Assembly: GCF_948329825.1 (NCBI RefSeq)
Contig: NZ_CAOJCM010000010.1
Coordinates: forward strand, 1-64,000
Direction: 5' to 3'
DNA length: 64,000 nucleotides
Source of the DNA: Paenibacillus sp. JJ-100
GTDB lineage: Bacteria; Bacillota; Bacilli; Paenibacillales; Paenibacillaceae
Shown: piece by piece, positions 51,515 through 60,718 of the stretch
Position numbering within the stretch: the stretch's first letter is position 1
How the letters are laid out: each line of letters begins with the position of its first letter
The notes under the pieces: generated by a model
What the model saw: the letters and a program-made list of their open reading frames with translations, nothing else
What the model was told of the DNA's origin: nothing
Databases searched by the model: none
Made by a program: the position numbers and the translations under genes

Positions 51515-52240
51515 TTATCTAAACCATGCTTTGTTCAGATTGTTCGCAAAGTTGTTATCGTTAAAAGGGACATTGGCACTGCCAAAGTCTGTTGTATTCA
51601 GAGCATTGCGGGCTGCTGGAGTGAGGTCTTCCCAACCGATAAGAGGCTGAGTTCCTCCAACAACGTTGGTTACACCTAACTCATGGTTGAGCGGCCAGGT
51701 GCTATTATATGAGATTTTGGGATGATCACCTTGCATATTGCTCGAACTTGGCGTAACGTTGGTGAACTTCCCATGACCAGAATAGGCAATGGACAGCACT
51801 TTTGGATTAGCCACGGCCGGGTTGTCTACCCATACCACGATGCCCTCCCAGTCATGGCGATGTCCGAGTCCCGGAGAAGGATTGTCTTTAGGAAAGTACC
51901 ATGCATACATAATCGCCCATACGCCATTATGCCAAGCGGAACGGGAATAGACTTGACCCAGGTTGGAGCTGCATCCCCCATTGTGTGATCCCGATGTTGC
52001 TAGGCCAGCACTGGTGTTGCCCTGTGCATCCACGGCTGGAAAGGGTACGCAACCATGATAGACTTTCAGGAAAGGCTGAAAACGTTTCGCAGTAATCTGC
52101 GTGACTGTCACGGGTGTGACTTCTTGGAAGCCGACGACCTGGTCATGATTAATGACGGCTGCTTCTACAACTGTAACCATAGGGAAGGAAGCTAACAAGG
52201 CAACCATAAGCATAAGTACAAGTTTCCTGGCTTTTAACAT
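51515..52240 (-). CDS. Secreted NEP1-like (NPP1 family) protein
   Basis: The 241-residue product has a signal peptide (KARKLVLMLMVALLASFPMV, cut likely after VEAA near 28) and the NLP domain. The hallmark heptapeptide GHRHDWE is intact at 126-132, and Cys64 and Cys90 fit the conserved disulfide of type 1 NLPs. YAWYFPKDNP and the His/Asp residues bind the metal in known NLPs. Family members are cytolysins that damage dicot plant membranes by binding glycosyl-inositol-phosphoryl ceramides; bacterial homologues occur in Bacillus and Pectobacterium. Activity here is inferred. The start has AAAGGAG upstream. Single-gene unit. Confidence 0.93.
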   Translation of the reverse strand: MLKARKLVLMLMVALLASFPMVTVVEAAVINHDQVVGFQEVTPVTVTQITAKRFQPFLKVYHGCVPFPAVDAQGNTSAGLATSGSHNGGCSSNLGQVYSRSAWHNGVWAIMYAWYFPKDNPSPGLGHRHDWEGIVVWVDNPAVANPKVLSIAYSGHGKFTNVTPSSSNMQGDHPKISYNSTWPLNHELGVTNVVGGTQPLIGWEDLTPAARNALNTTDFGSANVPFNDNNFANNLNKAWFR

Positions 52241-52798
52241 CGTTCAATTCTCCTTTGCAAATGTAGTTGTGTGAAGAAGTATCGATGAGTACATAGAACA
52301 TCCTGTTGCTTGAATGATATCGGAAAAGTATTGAATGTACTTAACTTTTTATGTTGAGATTTGTAAATTTGCTGTATATTTATGTCATATTTATAAATAA
52401 GGACAGCCGAACGCAAGAAGATTAATTCCTGTTCAAGCGGGCAGAATGGGAGATTAGTGGGTTCTTTTGGCAAATAGAAGAATGAAAGATCAGTCTCAAA
52501 ATGGTCAAAGCCTGTTTATTAGAGTAAGGGCAAGGGACTTTTCGGGTTAATAATTACGTGGAAATCACTGCTGGAATAGGCTAGGACATCTGTACATTTG
52601 ATGATATGATAGAAGCAATGGCCGTTGGAATGAGACGAAATTCCTCTGGCATAGATATAGATCGAACGAATGATTCGGGCAGAATTAACGGAGATCCAGA
52701 ATTGTGTTAAGTTATATGATGCCCCTTAATGGAAGATACAGCGTAAGAGGGTGAGGTCTTTTGGACTCATGGATAATGTGGAATAGGTGGCGTGTCAG
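52241..52798 (+). other. 558-base gap before dagK
   Basis: I see no gene, terminator or known RNA here. The first part must hold the minus-strand promoter of the NLP gene and the last part the dagK promoter; TATGAT at 52605-52610 is a possible -10 box without a good -35. Composition is AT-rich near the NLP gene. Confidence 0.4.
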
Positions 52799-53683
52799 AT
52801 GAAAAGAGCTCGATTAATATACAATCCGACTTCAGGCCGGGAAGAAATGAAAAAACGTTTAGCAGATATTTTGCAGCGTTTGGATCAGGGTGGCATTGAG
52901 ACTTCGTGTCACGCAACAACGGGAGAAGGCGATGCAACCCGGGAAGCGGAACTGGCGATTGAACGCGGCTATGACATGATTATTGCTGCTGGTGGGGATG
53001 GTACATTGTATGAGGTCATTAATGGTATGGCTGAACGAGACAATCGTCCTCCGCTGGGTGTATTTCCGCTAGGAACAACGAATGACTTCGCTCGTGCGTT
53101 AGGTATTCCAAGACAATGGGAAGATTACGTAGATCTGGTCATTCAGCAGCAGACGCGCCCACTTGATCTGGGGAAGGCCAATGATAGGTATTTTATCAAC
53201 ATCGCCGGCGGCGGATCGTTAACCGAGCTAACCTATGAAGTGCCGAGTCGTCTGAAAACGATGATCGGGCAACTGGCCTATTATATGAAGGGTATTGAGA
53301 AAATGGCAAGCTTGTCCCCGCAGGAATTAATCATTCGTGCGAACGGTCAGGAAGAAATTCATGATGAATTCATGCTGTTCCTCATTGCAAATACGAACTC
53401 CGTTGGCGGCTTCGAGAAGCTGGCGCCTGGAGCAACGATCGATGACGGGCTGTTCGATGTCATCGGTGTACGCAAATGCAACCTGGCCGATATGATTCGT
53501 CTCGTTACACTGGCGCTGCGCGGCGAGCATCTGAACGACAAGAAGGTCGTGCATTTCCAGACGAATCATGTGGAAGTCACATCGCCGGGCTATGTACAAT
53601 TGAATCTGGACGGCGAGCTGGGCGGCACACTGCCAGCAACGTTTACGAATTTAAGGCACCATCTGCAATTGTTCCATCGGTAG
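52799..53683 (+). CDS. dagK: Diacylglycerol kinase
   Basis: DagK phosphorylates diacylglycerol released by lipoteichoic acid synthesis, returning it to phospholipid synthesis at the membrane. The 294-residue protein has RARLIYNPTSGREEMKK at the start, the ATP-site GGDGT near 64-68, PLGTTNDFARALG near 88-100, and DDGLFDVIGV near 214-223. ATG 52799 has AGGTGG about 8 bases upstream; the in-frame GTG at 52787 lies in that site. A terminator separates it from rlmD. Confidence 0.92.
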   Translation: MKRARLIYNPTSGREEMKKRLADILQRLDQGGIETSCHATTGEGDATREAELAIERGYDMIIAAGGDGTLYEVINGMAERDNRPPLGVFPLGTTNDFARALGIPRQWEDYVDLVIQQQTRPLDLGKANDRYFINIAGGGSLTELTYEVPSRLKTMIGQLAYYMKGIEKMASLSPQELIIRANGQEEIHDEFMLFLIANTNSVGGFEKLAPGATIDDGLFDVIGVRKCNLADMIRLVTLALRGEHLNDKKVVHFQTNHVEVTSPGYVQLNLDGELGGTLPATFTNLRHHLQLFHR

Positions 53684-53694
53684 ATCTTCCATCG

Positions 53695-53738
53695 AATAAC
53701 GTCTCTGAGATTCGTTAGAATTTCGGAACGTTATTTTT
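53695..53738 (+). terminator. Terminator after dagK
   Basis: AATAACGT and ACGTTATT pair with a GATTC/GAAT(T) inner hairpin, followed by T. Confidence 0.75.
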
Positions 53739-53886
53739 GGCGTGAATTAGTTTGCTTGGAATGGCTAAGAATTGAAGTAATATAACTGGACTTATTCGTT
53801 ATAAGGTTATGATAGGATGCTTGTCAGAAGGCTAAACTCACTGTCTTAGCAGGCAGTATAATATATAAGAAAGAAGTGAATGTACG

Positions 53887-55557
53887 TTGTCTAATACGAA
53901 CCGCAGCGGTCGTGGAAAAAACCGCCGGAATTCGGCTGCCCCACAAGGAAAAGGGAAGGCCTCGTCCTCTCGTCAGCCAGGTCAATCAACACAATCAAGT
54001 CGTCCATCTATACGTCAGTCTGATAAAGAGGTGCGACCAAACGGTGCATCTCAGTCTGGTGTGCGTTCCAAAGGTAGAAATCGTGAATCCGCATCTATTG
54101 AAGGACTGCCGGTGAGCAAAAATGACGAAACCATCATCGATATCATTGGCATGAATCATGATGGTGAGGGTGTGGGGCGTGCGGACGGTTACACCTTATT
54201 TGTGCAAGGTGCTCTTCCAGGTGAAACCGTACGTGTACGCGTGATGAAAACCAAGAAGCAATACGGCTACGCAAAGCTACTTGAGATTGTCAAAGCCAGT
54301 CCGGATCGGGTATCGGCGCCATGTCCAATCTACGATCAGTGTGGCGGCTGTCAGATTCAGCATATGAGTTATGCTGGGCAACTTGCATGGAAACGTCAGC
54401 TTGTGATCGATAACCTCCAGCGGATCGGGAAGTTGAATGTGTTGGTGGAGGAAGATGCTCAGTTAGCTCAATCGGAACAATCTCAATTAGAGGAACAAGT
54501 AGAACCAGAGCACGCAATTCGTGTACTGCCCACGATGGGTATGGATGAGCCATGGCGCTACCGGAACAAGGCACAGGTACCGATTGGTGTGACCGAAGGC
54601 GGTTTGGTGGGTGGTTTTTATGCCAAAGGAACTCACCGAATCATCGATATGGAGACTTGTCTTATTCAGCACGAGCACAATGACGAAGTTGTGGCGAAGG
54701 TGAAGGAGATCGGCAGTCACTTCGGAATCAGCGCATATAACGAAGAAACAGGACGTGGCCTGTTGCGTCATGTCGTGGTGAAGAAGGCGTTCCGTACAGG
54801 CGAGATGATGCTCGTCCTGGTGACGAATGGTCGGGATATTCCACACAAAGACGAGTGGATTGGCAGTATTCGCGAAGCGATCCCGCAAGTGGCAAGCATC
54901 TGCCAGAACGTAAACAAAAAGCAGACGAACGTTATTTTTGGTGATGAGACCCGTGTCCTGTGGGGCCGTGATGTGATCTATGACTTTATTGGGGATGTAC
55001 AATTTGCAATCTCTCCACGTTCGTTCTATCAGGTCAATCCGGTGCAGACCGAAGTCTTGTATGGCAAAACGGTAGAGTACGCTGGACTCAGCGGTAGAGA
55101 AACGGTGATCGATGCCTATTGCGGCATCGGCACGATCTCTCTTTTCCTCGCACAGCATGCGGATCAAGTGTACGGGGTCGAGATTGTACCTGAAGCGATT
55201 GAGGATGCACGCAGCAATGCGATGCTGAACGAGATGCGTAACGTCAAGTTCGAAGTTGGCGCCTCCGAGGACGTTATTCCACGTTGGAAAGAACAAGGCA
55301 TCGAAGCCGATGTCATCGTGGTCGATCCACCACGTAAGGGCTGTGATCCACGCTTGCTCGATACCATTCTGGAGATGAAGCCGGAGCGTGTGGTGTACGT
55401 AAGTTGTAATCCGAGTACGCTGGCGCGTGACCTGCGTGTGCTGGAGGATGGCGGGTATCGCACGGTCGAGGTAACGCCAGTGGATATGTTCCCACATACG
55501 GTGCATGTGGAGTCGGTGGCGATGTTGGTAAGAAGAGAGAAGGGACAGATTCTCTAA
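53887..55557 (+). CDS. rlmD: 23S rRNA (uracil-C5)-methyltransferase, RlmD/RlmCD type
   Basis: This SAM-dependent enzyme makes 5-methyluridine in 23S rRNA. The 556-residue protein has a basic, Ser/Arg-rich N-terminal extension of about 70 residues, a TRAM domain (about 75-135), the Fe-S cysteines CPIYDQCGGCQ with a later Cys, and the methyltransferase domain with DAYCGIGTISLFLA and the catalytic Cys in VVYVSCNPSTLARDL near 507. Between the TRAM and methyltransferase parts is an acidic Glu/Gln insertion. Start TTG 53887 follows AGAAGTGA. Which uridines are modified cannot be told; the Bacillus homologue RlmCD modifies two. Confidence 0.9.
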   Translation: MSNTNRSGRGKNRRNSAAPQGKGKASSSRQPGQSTQSSRPSIRQSDKEVRPNGASQSGVRSKGRNRESASIEGLPVSKNDETIIDIIGMNHDGEGVGRADGYTLFVQGALPGETVRVRVMKTKKQYGYAKLLEIVKASPDRVSAPCPIYDQCGGCQIQHMSYAGQLAWKRQLVIDNLQRIGKLNVLVEEDAQLAQSEQSQLEEQVEPEHAIRVLPTMGMDEPWRYRNKAQVPIGVTEGGLVGGFYAKGTHRIIDMETCLIQHEHNDEVVAKVKEIGSHFGISAYNEETGRGLLRHVVVKKAFRTGEMMLVLVTNGRDIPHKDEWIGSIREAIPQVASICQNVNKKQTNVIFGDETRVLWGRDVIYDFIGDVQFAISPRSFYQVNPVQTEVLYGKTVEYAGLSGRETVIDAYCGIGTISLFLAQHADQVYGVEIVPEAIEDARSNAMLNEMRNVKFEVGASEDVIPRWKEQGIEADVIVVDPPRKGCDPRLLDTILEMKPERVVYVSCNPSTLARDLRVLEDGGYRTVEVTPVDMFPHTVHVESVAMLVRREKGQIL

Positions 55558-55617
55558 AGAAAGTAAAAGGACAGGAAGTCAACACACGTTGAATGCGTCT
55601 CGCAGATCGTCTTAAAA

Positions 55618-55656
55618 GAAGAAGCAGGCACCCGATAAGGGATAACCTGCTTCTAT
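55618..55656 (+). terminator. Terminator-like hairpin after rlmD
   Basis: AGAAGCAGG and CCTGCTTCT form a 9-bp stem with an inner CCC-GATAA-GGG hairpin. The T tract is poor (ATTC). Confidence 0.6.
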
Positions 55657-55777
55657 TCAGTTAGCAGAGAAGCGTAACCTCAACTACACTCACAATATCT
55701 TAAAAGAACTGGAAGTTCTATAAAGATAAATTAAATGAGTAAAAGAGAAAAACACAAACATCTAGGAGGTAAGTTCT

Positions 55778-57421
55778 TTGTTGAAATTCAGATTTAAGAC
55801 ATTCTTAAATGCGTTAATGGTCACTCTTGTAATGTTATTGATGGTTATTCCCACTTCTTTTGCAAGTGTTGAAAGTGCAGGGGCTGGCTTTAAGGATGTA
55901 AGCCGAGACCATTGGGCATATGGCTCAATTCAGGATGGGTACAATAAAGGGATAGTTACTGGTTATTTGGATGGTACATTTAAGCCAGATAAACCTGTCA
56001 ATCAAGCGGAGTTCATTACTATGCTAGTAAGGGCTTATCCCGAACAGATCGTTATTGTGGGTCTGGAAGATATATGGTACAAACTATATTATCAGGTCGC
56101 TGATACTCTAGGTTGGGATTACAGGGATGGAGATCCTAGCAATTTTAAGTTTACTAGGGGAGATACGGCACGCTTAATAAGCTCAGTACTTTTTGAGAAG
56201 AAATCTGAACAAGAGGCTGTTGAAGCTCTCATACTGGAGGGGGTCGCAAAAGGCGTAACCTCTCAGACATATGAGGGATTCCAACCAGACAAGACATTAA
56301 CTAGAGCAGAAGCTTTAACTTTTGTCAAAAGGGTACAGGACTACGTAGATACGCATTATTCTTCTGATTTGCTTTCGATAACCAATCACAGCACTATTTA
56401 TGTGTACTCTCTTAATGCACCTATAGAGATTGAGTATTTGATAGGAACAGATTACAAGCCGATCTACGGAAAATATGACCCTGTAAGGGGCTTTGAGCTA
56501 GATTCTTATGTTATCCCACAAAAGGCAATCGACCACTATATTAAATTAAAAGAACTGCAAGGGGAACAAGAGCCAGAAGACTTACCAACTGACAACCTTA
56601 TTAAAGGTGTCCTAGGCAATGTCGCCTTCAGAGGGGTAAAGTTGGGTGATTCGGAGGGCACTTTGAAATCCCTCTTAGGGAAACCTAATAGGGTAGACCC
56701 CGATTTCCTAGGGCACGAATGGTACGTTTACAACAGCGATTATTCTAAGTACGTTAAATTCGCAGTAAGGGATAACAAGGTAGTTGGAGCCTACACGAAT
56801 TCTAAGGGTGTCATGACAACGGAATACAACTTAGAGATAGGGATGTCTAAGAGTGAAGCTGAACTTTCTGTTGGAAGAGAGATAAGTCTTACATCATACG
56901 AAGAGTTTTCTGACGGAGATTACATTAAGATTAGTCTTGATAAGAATGATCAGGGGCAACCTATCGAATCGGTGTATATCCTCAAAGGAATCGAAAGTAT
57001 TGGATGGGAATTAACTAAAGAGCAGAGGAAGATAGCTAATTCAGAGGAGTACCTATTGTCGCAAGCTAAGAGTATCTTAGACATAACAAATGCATTCCGA
57101 GTGAAGCATGGGAAAACAGTCTTAAGATGGAGTGACAATGCCTACCGTTCAGCACAAGCCCATAGCGTAGATATGTCTGAAAACGTCTACGTCAGTCATG
57201 ACAGTCTGGACGGAAGAACCGCATTTGACCGCATGACTGCAGCGGGAGTCAAGTACACCACAGCAGGGGAGAACATCGCAGCAGGGTACTTAAATGATAC
57301 AGATGCAATGACAGGATGGATCAACTCCTCCACAGGACATAGGGAGACAATGCTTCATGATTTTTCCTTCCTAGGGGTGGGGGTCTACGATTACTACTAC
57401 ACTCAAAACTTTTATAGGTAA
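55778..57421 (+). CDS. Secreted protein with SLH repeats and a C-terminal CAP domain
   Basis: The 547-residue product has a signal peptide (LKFRFKTFLNALMVTLVMLLM..., cut near 30), at least two S-layer homology modules (FKDVSRDHWAYGSIQDG near 37-53 with GTFKPDKPVNQAEFI, and GFQPDKTLTRAEALTFV near 165-181), a CAP-associated region (about 270-400) and a CAP/SCP domain (about 425-547) with LRWSDNAYRSAQAHSVDM, SHDS, GENIAAGY and GHRETMLHDFSFLGVG. SLH modules bind pyruvylated wall polymer, so it is wall-attached; bacterial CAP proteins often have no proven activity. TTG 55778 follows AGGAGGT by 7 bases. Codon use is more AT-rich than that of rlmD. Confidence 0.88.
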   Translation: MLKFRFKTFLNALMVTLVMLLMVIPTSFASVESAGAGFKDVSRDHWAYGSIQDGYNKGIVTGYLDGTFKPDKPVNQAEFITMLVRAYPEQIVIVGLEDIWYKLYYQVADTLGWDYRDGDPSNFKFTRGDTARLISSVLFEKKSEQEAVEALILEGVAKGVTSQTYEGFQPDKTLTRAEALTFVKRVQDYVDTHYSSDLLSITNHSTIYVYSLNAPIEIEYLIGTDYKPIYGKYDPVRGFELDSYVIPQKAIDHYIKLKELQGEQEPEDLPTDNLIKGVLGNVAFRGVKLGDSEGTLKSLLGKPNRVDPDFLGHEWYVYNSDYSKYVKFAVRDNKVVGAYTNSKGVMTTEYNLEIGMSKSEAELSVGREISLTSYEEFSDGDYIKISLDKNDQGQPIESVYILKGIESIGWELTKEQRKIANSEEYLLSQAKSILDITNAFRVKHGKTVLRWSDNAYRSAQAHSVDMSENVYVSHDSLDGRTAFDRMTAAGVKYTTAGENIAAGYLNDTDAMTGWINSSTGHRETMLHDFSFLGVGVYDYYYTQNFYR

Positions 57422-57462
57422 CAAGGAGACAGGGGGCGAGATTCGTTCCCTGTTTCCTTGTT
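57420..57462 (+). terminator. Strong hairpin overlapping the CAP gene stop
   Basis: AACAAGGA-ACAGGG and CCCTGT-TCCTTGTT pair over about 14 bases, beginning in the stop codon. There is no T run, so it may protect the mRNA end or terminate weakly. Confidence 0.6.
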
Positions 57463-57572
57463 AATATATCTGCTTAACAATACAGTATGAAATAGTTACA
57501 CATTCCTAAGAGAAGGAACTTCTTATGTTATAATATTATTTTAAGTTAACGTATGGAAACGAGAGGAATGGA

Positions 57573-58550
57573 ATGAAATTGATCGAAAATTTTTGGAAGG
57601 ATCTACCTAAGCCTTTTTTTGTACTGGCACCTATGGAAGACGTAACCAATGTTGTGTTTCGTCACGTTGTGGCTAAAGCAGGTAGACCTGATGTGTTTTT
57701 TACTGAGTTTACGAATACGGATAGTTACTGTAATCCAGATGGTATATATAGTGAACGTGGCAGATTATTCTTTACGGAAGATGAACAGCCTATGGTTGCA
57801 CATATTTGGGGAAACAACCCTGAATATTATAAGGAAATGAGTATAGGCTTGGCTAAGCTTGGCTTTAAGGGAATAGATATTAATATGGGTTGTCCGGCTC
57901 ATAATGTCGCAGCTAAAGCTAAAGGTAGTGGACTGATCCTGCAACCTAAGCTTGCTGCAGATATTATACAAGCGGCTAAAGCGGGCGGATTACCTGTAAG
58001 TGTAAAAACTAGACTTGGCTATACACATGTGGACGAATGGCGTGAGTGGTTATCACATATTTTACAGCAAGATATTGCTAATTTGTCTATTCATCTGCGG
58101 ACCAAGAAAGAAATGAGTAAGGTAGCAGCGCATTGGGAGTTAATTCCTGAAATTAAACAACTTCGAGATCAAATTGCACCACATACCTTATTAACGATTA
58201 ATGGAGATATTGCTGACCGGAAAACAGGCTTAATGCTTGCTGAACAATATGGAATAGATGGAATTATGATCGGAAGAGGTATCTTTCATAATCCATTTGC
58301 TTTTGAGGAAGAACCTAGAGATCATAGCAGAGACGAAAAAATTGAGTTGTTAAATGCCCATATCGATTTATATGATAAATACTCAAAAGAATTCGAACCG
58401 AGACCGTTTGTTCATCTGCTTCGATTTTTTAAGATCTATATTAACGGATTTGATAAGGCAGAAGAATTGAAGGATGAACTCATGCAAACAAAGTCTACAG
58501 ATGAGGTTCGGAAAGTGCTGCAAGATTTTTATGATGATTTAGGTAAATAA
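57573..58550 (+). CDS. tRNA-dihydrouridine synthase, AT-rich paralogue
   Basis: Dus enzymes use FMN and NADPH to reduce uridine to dihydrouridine in tRNA. The 325-residue protein has PFFVLAPMEDVTNVVFRHV (FMN strand), the catalytic Cys in NMGCPAHNVAAKAKGSGL near 106-123, SVKTRLGY, LSIHLRTK, TINGDI and IMIGRGIFHNPFAF (FMN phosphate). It is similar along its whole length to the gene at 60719, but its codons are much richer in A and T. The start ATG has GAGAGGAATG upstream. It is unclear whether the two copies modify different positions. Confidence 0.9.
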   Translation: MKLIENFWKDLPKPFFVLAPMEDVTNVVFRHVVAKAGRPDVFFTEFTNTDSYCNPDGIYSERGRLFFTEDEQPMVAHIWGNNPEYYKEMSIGLAKLGFKGIDINMGCPAHNVAAKAKGSGLILQPKLAADIIQAAKAGGLPVSVKTRLGYTHVDEWREWLSHILQQDIANLSIHLRTKKEMSKVAAHWELIPEIKQLRDQIAPHTLLTINGDIADRKTGLMLAEQYGIDGIMIGRGIFHNPFAFEEEPRDHSRDEKIELLNAHIDLYDKYSKEFEPRPFVHLLRFFKIYINGFDKAEELKDELMQTKSTDEVRKVLQDFYDDLGK

Positions 58551-58579
58551 ACGTTTTTTACGAATAAAGACGTGATAAA

Positions 58580-58643
58580 TAGGGAAATGGAATAATGGAG
58601 AACGGGGATAACCCGGACTCATCAAGCCTCTTCCCTGTTTTTC
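58580..58643 (+). terminator. Terminator after the first Dus gene
   Basis: AGGGAA and TTCCCT close a large stem-loop with an inner CGGG-GATAA-CCCG hairpin, followed by GTTTTTC. The T run is short. Confidence 0.55.
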
Positions 58644-58786
58644 TATCAAGACATTGTTCAGATTTTAATAAAGTTGTGACAGAAAAAGTGGAGTAAATAA
58701 GATCCTTAATAACAGCAGATTTACCAACATGTCTAACGATGAGAGGCGTCGTTGCGGTTTTATAATGAATAATAGGGAGGATCGTC

Positions 58787-59125
58787 ATGAACAGTGTTAT
58801 TCGCATGCTAGAAATAAAACGTGAACTATTGATTCAGGAGCTCAAAGTTGCCCAAGGCGAGGCTCATAGTCGAATTTTAGAAGGAAAACGAGAACTGGAC
58901 ACTGCAATTCTGTGGCTTAAGAAGATAGAAATACTGCAATTACATAATCCAAATGATTATATCTTCACCAAATTACCAGAGACAAAAACTACATTTTCAG
59001 AATACAAAATCGTTGAAACGTTAGAAAGCGATGATCCAAAAGACTGGCAGGAAGTTAAATTAACGAATGAAGATGAGGAGCTATGGTTGTATGAAGGAGA
59101 CTGGGTACTTAAAAGTAAAAAGTAG
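58787..59125 (+). CDS. Hypothetical protein, 112 residues, coiled-coil start
   Basis: The first 50 residues (MLEIKRELLIQELKVAQGEA and on) have a heptad pattern of a helix or coiled coil; the second half is acidic with aromatic residues (DEELWLYEGDWVLKSKK). No signal peptide, membrane span or known motif is visible. ATG 58787 has AGGGAGG about 7 bases upstream and a clear terminator follows, so the gene is likely real. Confidence 0.65.
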   Translation: MNSVIRMLEIKRELLIQELKVAQGEAHSRILEGKRELDTAILWLKKIEILQLHNPNDYIFTKLPETKTTFSEYKIVETLESDDPKDWQEVKLTNEDEELWLYEGDWVLKSKK

Positions 59126-59202
59126 GGAGTAGACCCTTTGCCGATCAGCTTAATGAATGAAAAAGTGTTACGTTCAATAACATAACAACGGTTCACATAG
59201 CG

Positions 59203-59230
59203 AAGGAACAGGGTGAGCCTGCTCCTTTTT
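59203..59230 (+). terminator. Terminator after the 112-residue protein gene
   Basis: AAGGAACAGG and CCTGCTCCTT pair with one mismatch around GTGAG, followed by T. Confidence 0.8.
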
Positions 59231-59300
59231 GATCTTTGATCTTTTTTTAAATATGAACGAGACATTATTAAGTTAATCATGGTTAAATAACCTACTATGC

Positions 59301-60182
59301 CTATGCAATCGACGTAATCGGGTGTTTAACATGCGTAGGGTAAAGGTGATCATCAAGGGTCTTTACAAATAGCCCATCATTGTTGATCGCCCTTTTTAAA
59401 TCCAGATCTTTATCATCATCGGGTGTGAAATGAAAATTTATTTTCTCCGTAGTTGCATCTGCAACCGCTCTAAGGATATCTCCCATATGGATTTCGTTCA
59501 AGCTGACAACATCGAAGAGATCCATATGATTGTCTCCTTTCTGATAGATGACAATGACGTCTTCCTTTTCCAAGTAATAGATGTCATTACTAAAAACATT
59601 CAGGCAATAAAACATGAATATGCCTGAAGTATGATTGGTCGCAAAACGTTGAGAAACAGGCAATCTTTGCGAAGCAAACTTTTTGATAAGATTTAGATCC
59701 TCTGCGTTGGTGATATCTAGTTTTCGAAGTCCCGCAGCAGACGTCAACGGCTTTGCAGTAAAGTCCATTGAAAATAGATGCTCTTCCACCGCTTTGAACC
59801 CGAATTTCGGGTAGAAATCAAGAACGGATTCATTGGCAAAAAGGTACATGAGGTCGCATTTGTTCTCGTATTCCTCTAGAATCAGGTTCATCAAACGTGT
59901 AGATAGTCCCTTCCCGCGATAGTCGGGATGTGTCATCACCGTGCCAATTTGTAAGGCTTTTTTCTTCTCCCCGTGGATGATGAGCTCAAGGATATTGACG
60001 GAAGCATTCGCAACAACCCGATCTCCATCAACCAATGAAAAAGGGATATATCCCTCGCCCCAGCATCCTTGTTGATACCAATGTTCAAAATGGATATCAA
60101 ACGTACTCGCAGCGAGATCGAAAAAACTTTTCCGAAGTATGTCATTGTTTTTATAGTTCTTCGCAAAGATTAAATTCGGCAT
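59301..60182 (-). CDS. GNAT family N-acetyltransferase, Eis-like length
   Basis: The 293-residue protein has an N-terminal GNAT domain with GTVMTHPDYRGKGLSTRLMN near 80-99 (acetyl-CoA loop) and LFANESVLDFYPKFGFK near 117-133. The long C-terminal part is unlike single-domain GNATs and recalls two-domain Eis-like enzymes, although it is shorter. The start has TTAGGAGA about 8 bases upstream on the minus strand. Composition is AT-rich like the neighbouring small genes. Substrate unknown. Confidence 0.82.
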   Translation of the reverse strand: MPNLIFAKNYKNNDILRKSFFDLAASTFDIHFEHWYQQGCWGEGYIPFSLVDGDRVVANASVNILELIIHGEKKKALQIGTVMTHPDYRGKGLSTRLMNLILEEYENKCDLMYLFANESVLDFYPKFGFKAVEEHLFSMDFTAKPLTSAAGLRKLDITNAEDLNLIKKFASQRLPVSQRFATNHTSGIFMFYCLNVFSNDIYYLEKEDVIVIYQKGDNHMDLFDVVSLNEIHMGDILRAVADATTEKINFHFTPDDDKDLDLKRAINNDGLFVKTLDDHLYPTHVKHPITSIA

Positions 60183-60219
60183 GGTATGGTCTCCTAACTT
60201 ATTAATTCACATCTACCCA

Positions 60220-60426
60220 TCAATCTACGGCAAAATGCACCACAGCACTATACAGCATTTTGTTACGAACAGGGTCAAACGTGACCTGATGTTGAACTTG
60301 CTTCACGCGTAAAAGAAGGGCTTTGTTCACGCCGATTCGTTCATCGATCGCTCGTTCGAGCTCCTGTAAGTTATAAGCTTGAAGACATTCAACCTTGTCC
60401 TTGATCATATCTAGTGAAATTTCCAT
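60220..60426 (-). CDS. DUF2536 family protein (YrzA-like)
   Basis: From the minus-strand ATG at 60426 the product has 68 residues: MEISLDMIKDKVECLQAYN, a central ERAIDERIGVNKALLLRV and a C-terminal MLYSAVVHFAVD. This matches B. subtilis YrzA (DUF2536) in length and pattern; the function is unknown. GGAGGT lies about 12 bases before the ATG. A longer frame from 60564 has no binding site and is not conserved in type. The gap from 60427 to 60718 holds only a weak GGGC/GCCC hairpin. Confidence 0.8.
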   Translation of the reverse strand: MEISLDMIKDKVECLQAYNLQELERAIDERIGVNKALLLRVKQVQHQVTFDPVRNKMLYSAVVHFAVD

Positions 60427-60718
60427 ATGTGATGTAGACCTCCATTTTGTAAATGTGCAATAACAACTCACCCGAGCTTCATTGTAGAGGAGCTTGCGAA
60501 GCGTAGCAAGTGGGGAACAGGAGAGACATCGTCTAAACAGATTATAGCGGTAAAATAAGGACAAGGTATATATTATCGAAGATGGCTGAAAATCAAATAC
60601 AGACGTGATAGAATCGGAAAAGGGCCAAAAGCCCCATCACGAAGCCGAACCATAGAGGAACGATTCACTTATTATTTTACGGGCGATCAAGGCCCTGATA
60701 TATAGAGGAGTTTTAGAA

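Noticed and set aside
60427..60564. N-terminal extension of the DUF2536 gene to 114 residues
   Set aside because: The family length is about 67 residues and the extension is Cys/Arg-rich without a binding site.
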